DNA of 6,679 bases, taken from NCBI GenBank assembly GCA_027030435.1, contig JALVEX010000432.1, positions 1-6,679 of the forward strand. Direction: 5' to 3'. The notes under the pieces were generated by a model. That model saw nothing but the letters and a program-made list of their open reading frames with translations. It ran no database searches and was not told the origin of the DNA. Position numbers and translations under genes: made by a program. Source of the stretch: Paracoccaceae bacterium. Its GTDB lineage: Bacteria; Pseudomonadota; Alphaproteobacteria; Rhodobacterales; Rhodobacteraceae. Shown here in pieces: positions 6,455-6,679 of this stretch (the stretch's first letter is position 1; every line of letters starts with the position of its first letter).

Positions 6455-6679
6455 TCAACGCGCATCTTTGCCCAAGCCGGGCCCCGGGGCAAGCGCGCTC
6501 TCGCCGCGCCCCCCTCGCCCCCCCTGCCCGCCCCGCGCCGGGCGCGGCTGCACCAGCCCCACCCCCAGCAGCATCAGCCCCAGCGCAAGCCAGATATTGG
6601 CCGCGTAGCTCTCGCCCAGCAGCAGGATCGACCAGACGACCCCGAAGCCGGTAATCAGGTAGGATACCTGCGCTGCGAA
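6455..6679 (-). CDS. EamA/DMT-family transporter, C-terminal end (partial)
   Basis: Only the last 74 codons are in the window; the gene continues beyond the right edge. The visible part begins AAQVSYLITGFGVVWSILLL, a membrane segment, then LGES, then a second segment (about 27-43, IWLALGLMLLGVGLV). A membrane helix ending in LGE followed by a final helix is the typical end of EamA (drug/metabolite transporter) proteins, which export amino acids or other metabolites. After QPRP the protein ends in a Gly/Arg-rich tail of about 28 residues, encoded across C6 (6509-6514) and C7 (6518-6524) runs on the plus strand. That tail is unusual and may be a quirk of base composition or an indel. The stop at 6455-6457 lies 48 bases before the SLC13 gene on the same strand, so the two are probably co-transcribed. 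Substrate is unknown. Confidence 0.78.
   Translation of the reverse strand, partial: FAAQVSYLITGFGVVWSILLLGESYAANIWLALGLMLLGVGLVQPRPARGGQGGRGGRGESALAPGPGLGKDAR

Noticed and set aside
6481..6490. 10-base palindrome GCCCCGGGGC as a terminator
   Set aside because: It lies inside the end of the transporter coding sequence, has no loop and no T-run, and is likely by chance in GC-rich DNA.

Overview
The window is GC-rich (roughly two thirds G+C by eye), densely coded bacterial chromosome. A PhaZ-type intracellular poly-hydroxyalkanoate depolymerase, a DUF3445 heme-dependent N-demethylase-like protein and a hydrolase-OsmC fusion, together with strong third-position G/C, suggest an alphaproteobacterium, most likely Rhodobacterales/Paracoccaceae. 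That assignment rests on family knowledge and was not searched. I see no phage, transposon, CRISPR, tRNA or rRNA.

Layout: (1) 63-1334 (+) phaZ. (2) 1335-1395, a short convergent gap carrying copy A of an intergenic repeat. (3) 1396-2202 (-) DUF3445/HODM-like protein, overlapping by ATGA the end of (4) 2199-3127 (-), a membrane-anchored endonuclease/exonuclease/phosphatase (EEP) gene whose reading frame is broken by one base at a C5 tract (2665-2669). (5) 3128-3291, a divergent promoter-type gap. (6) 3292-4509 (+) a fused alpha/beta hydrolase-OsmC protein with both catalytic sets intact. (7) 4510-4621, a convergent gap with a GC-rich hairpin and copy B of the same repeat. (8) 4622-6406 (-) a 594-residue SLC13/DASS-type transporter with two central RCK_C-like regions. 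(9) 6455-6679 (-) the C-terminal end of an EamA/DMT-type transporter that runs off the right edge.

The genes do not form one pathway. phaZ mobilises carbon storage granules. The EEP-DUF3445 pair is a translationally coupled minus-strand unit. The hydrolase-OsmC protein looks like a peroxide/thiol stress protein transcribed alone. The DMT and SLC13 transporters probably form a minus-strand operon. This looks like ordinary core/accessory chromosome, and I found no convincing undescribed multi-gene system. The points that most deserve a second look are the EEP frameshift, whose premature stop overlaps a restart ATG in the correct frame, and the 22/24-identical repeat that sits downstream of two unrelated genes in the same orientation relative to each.
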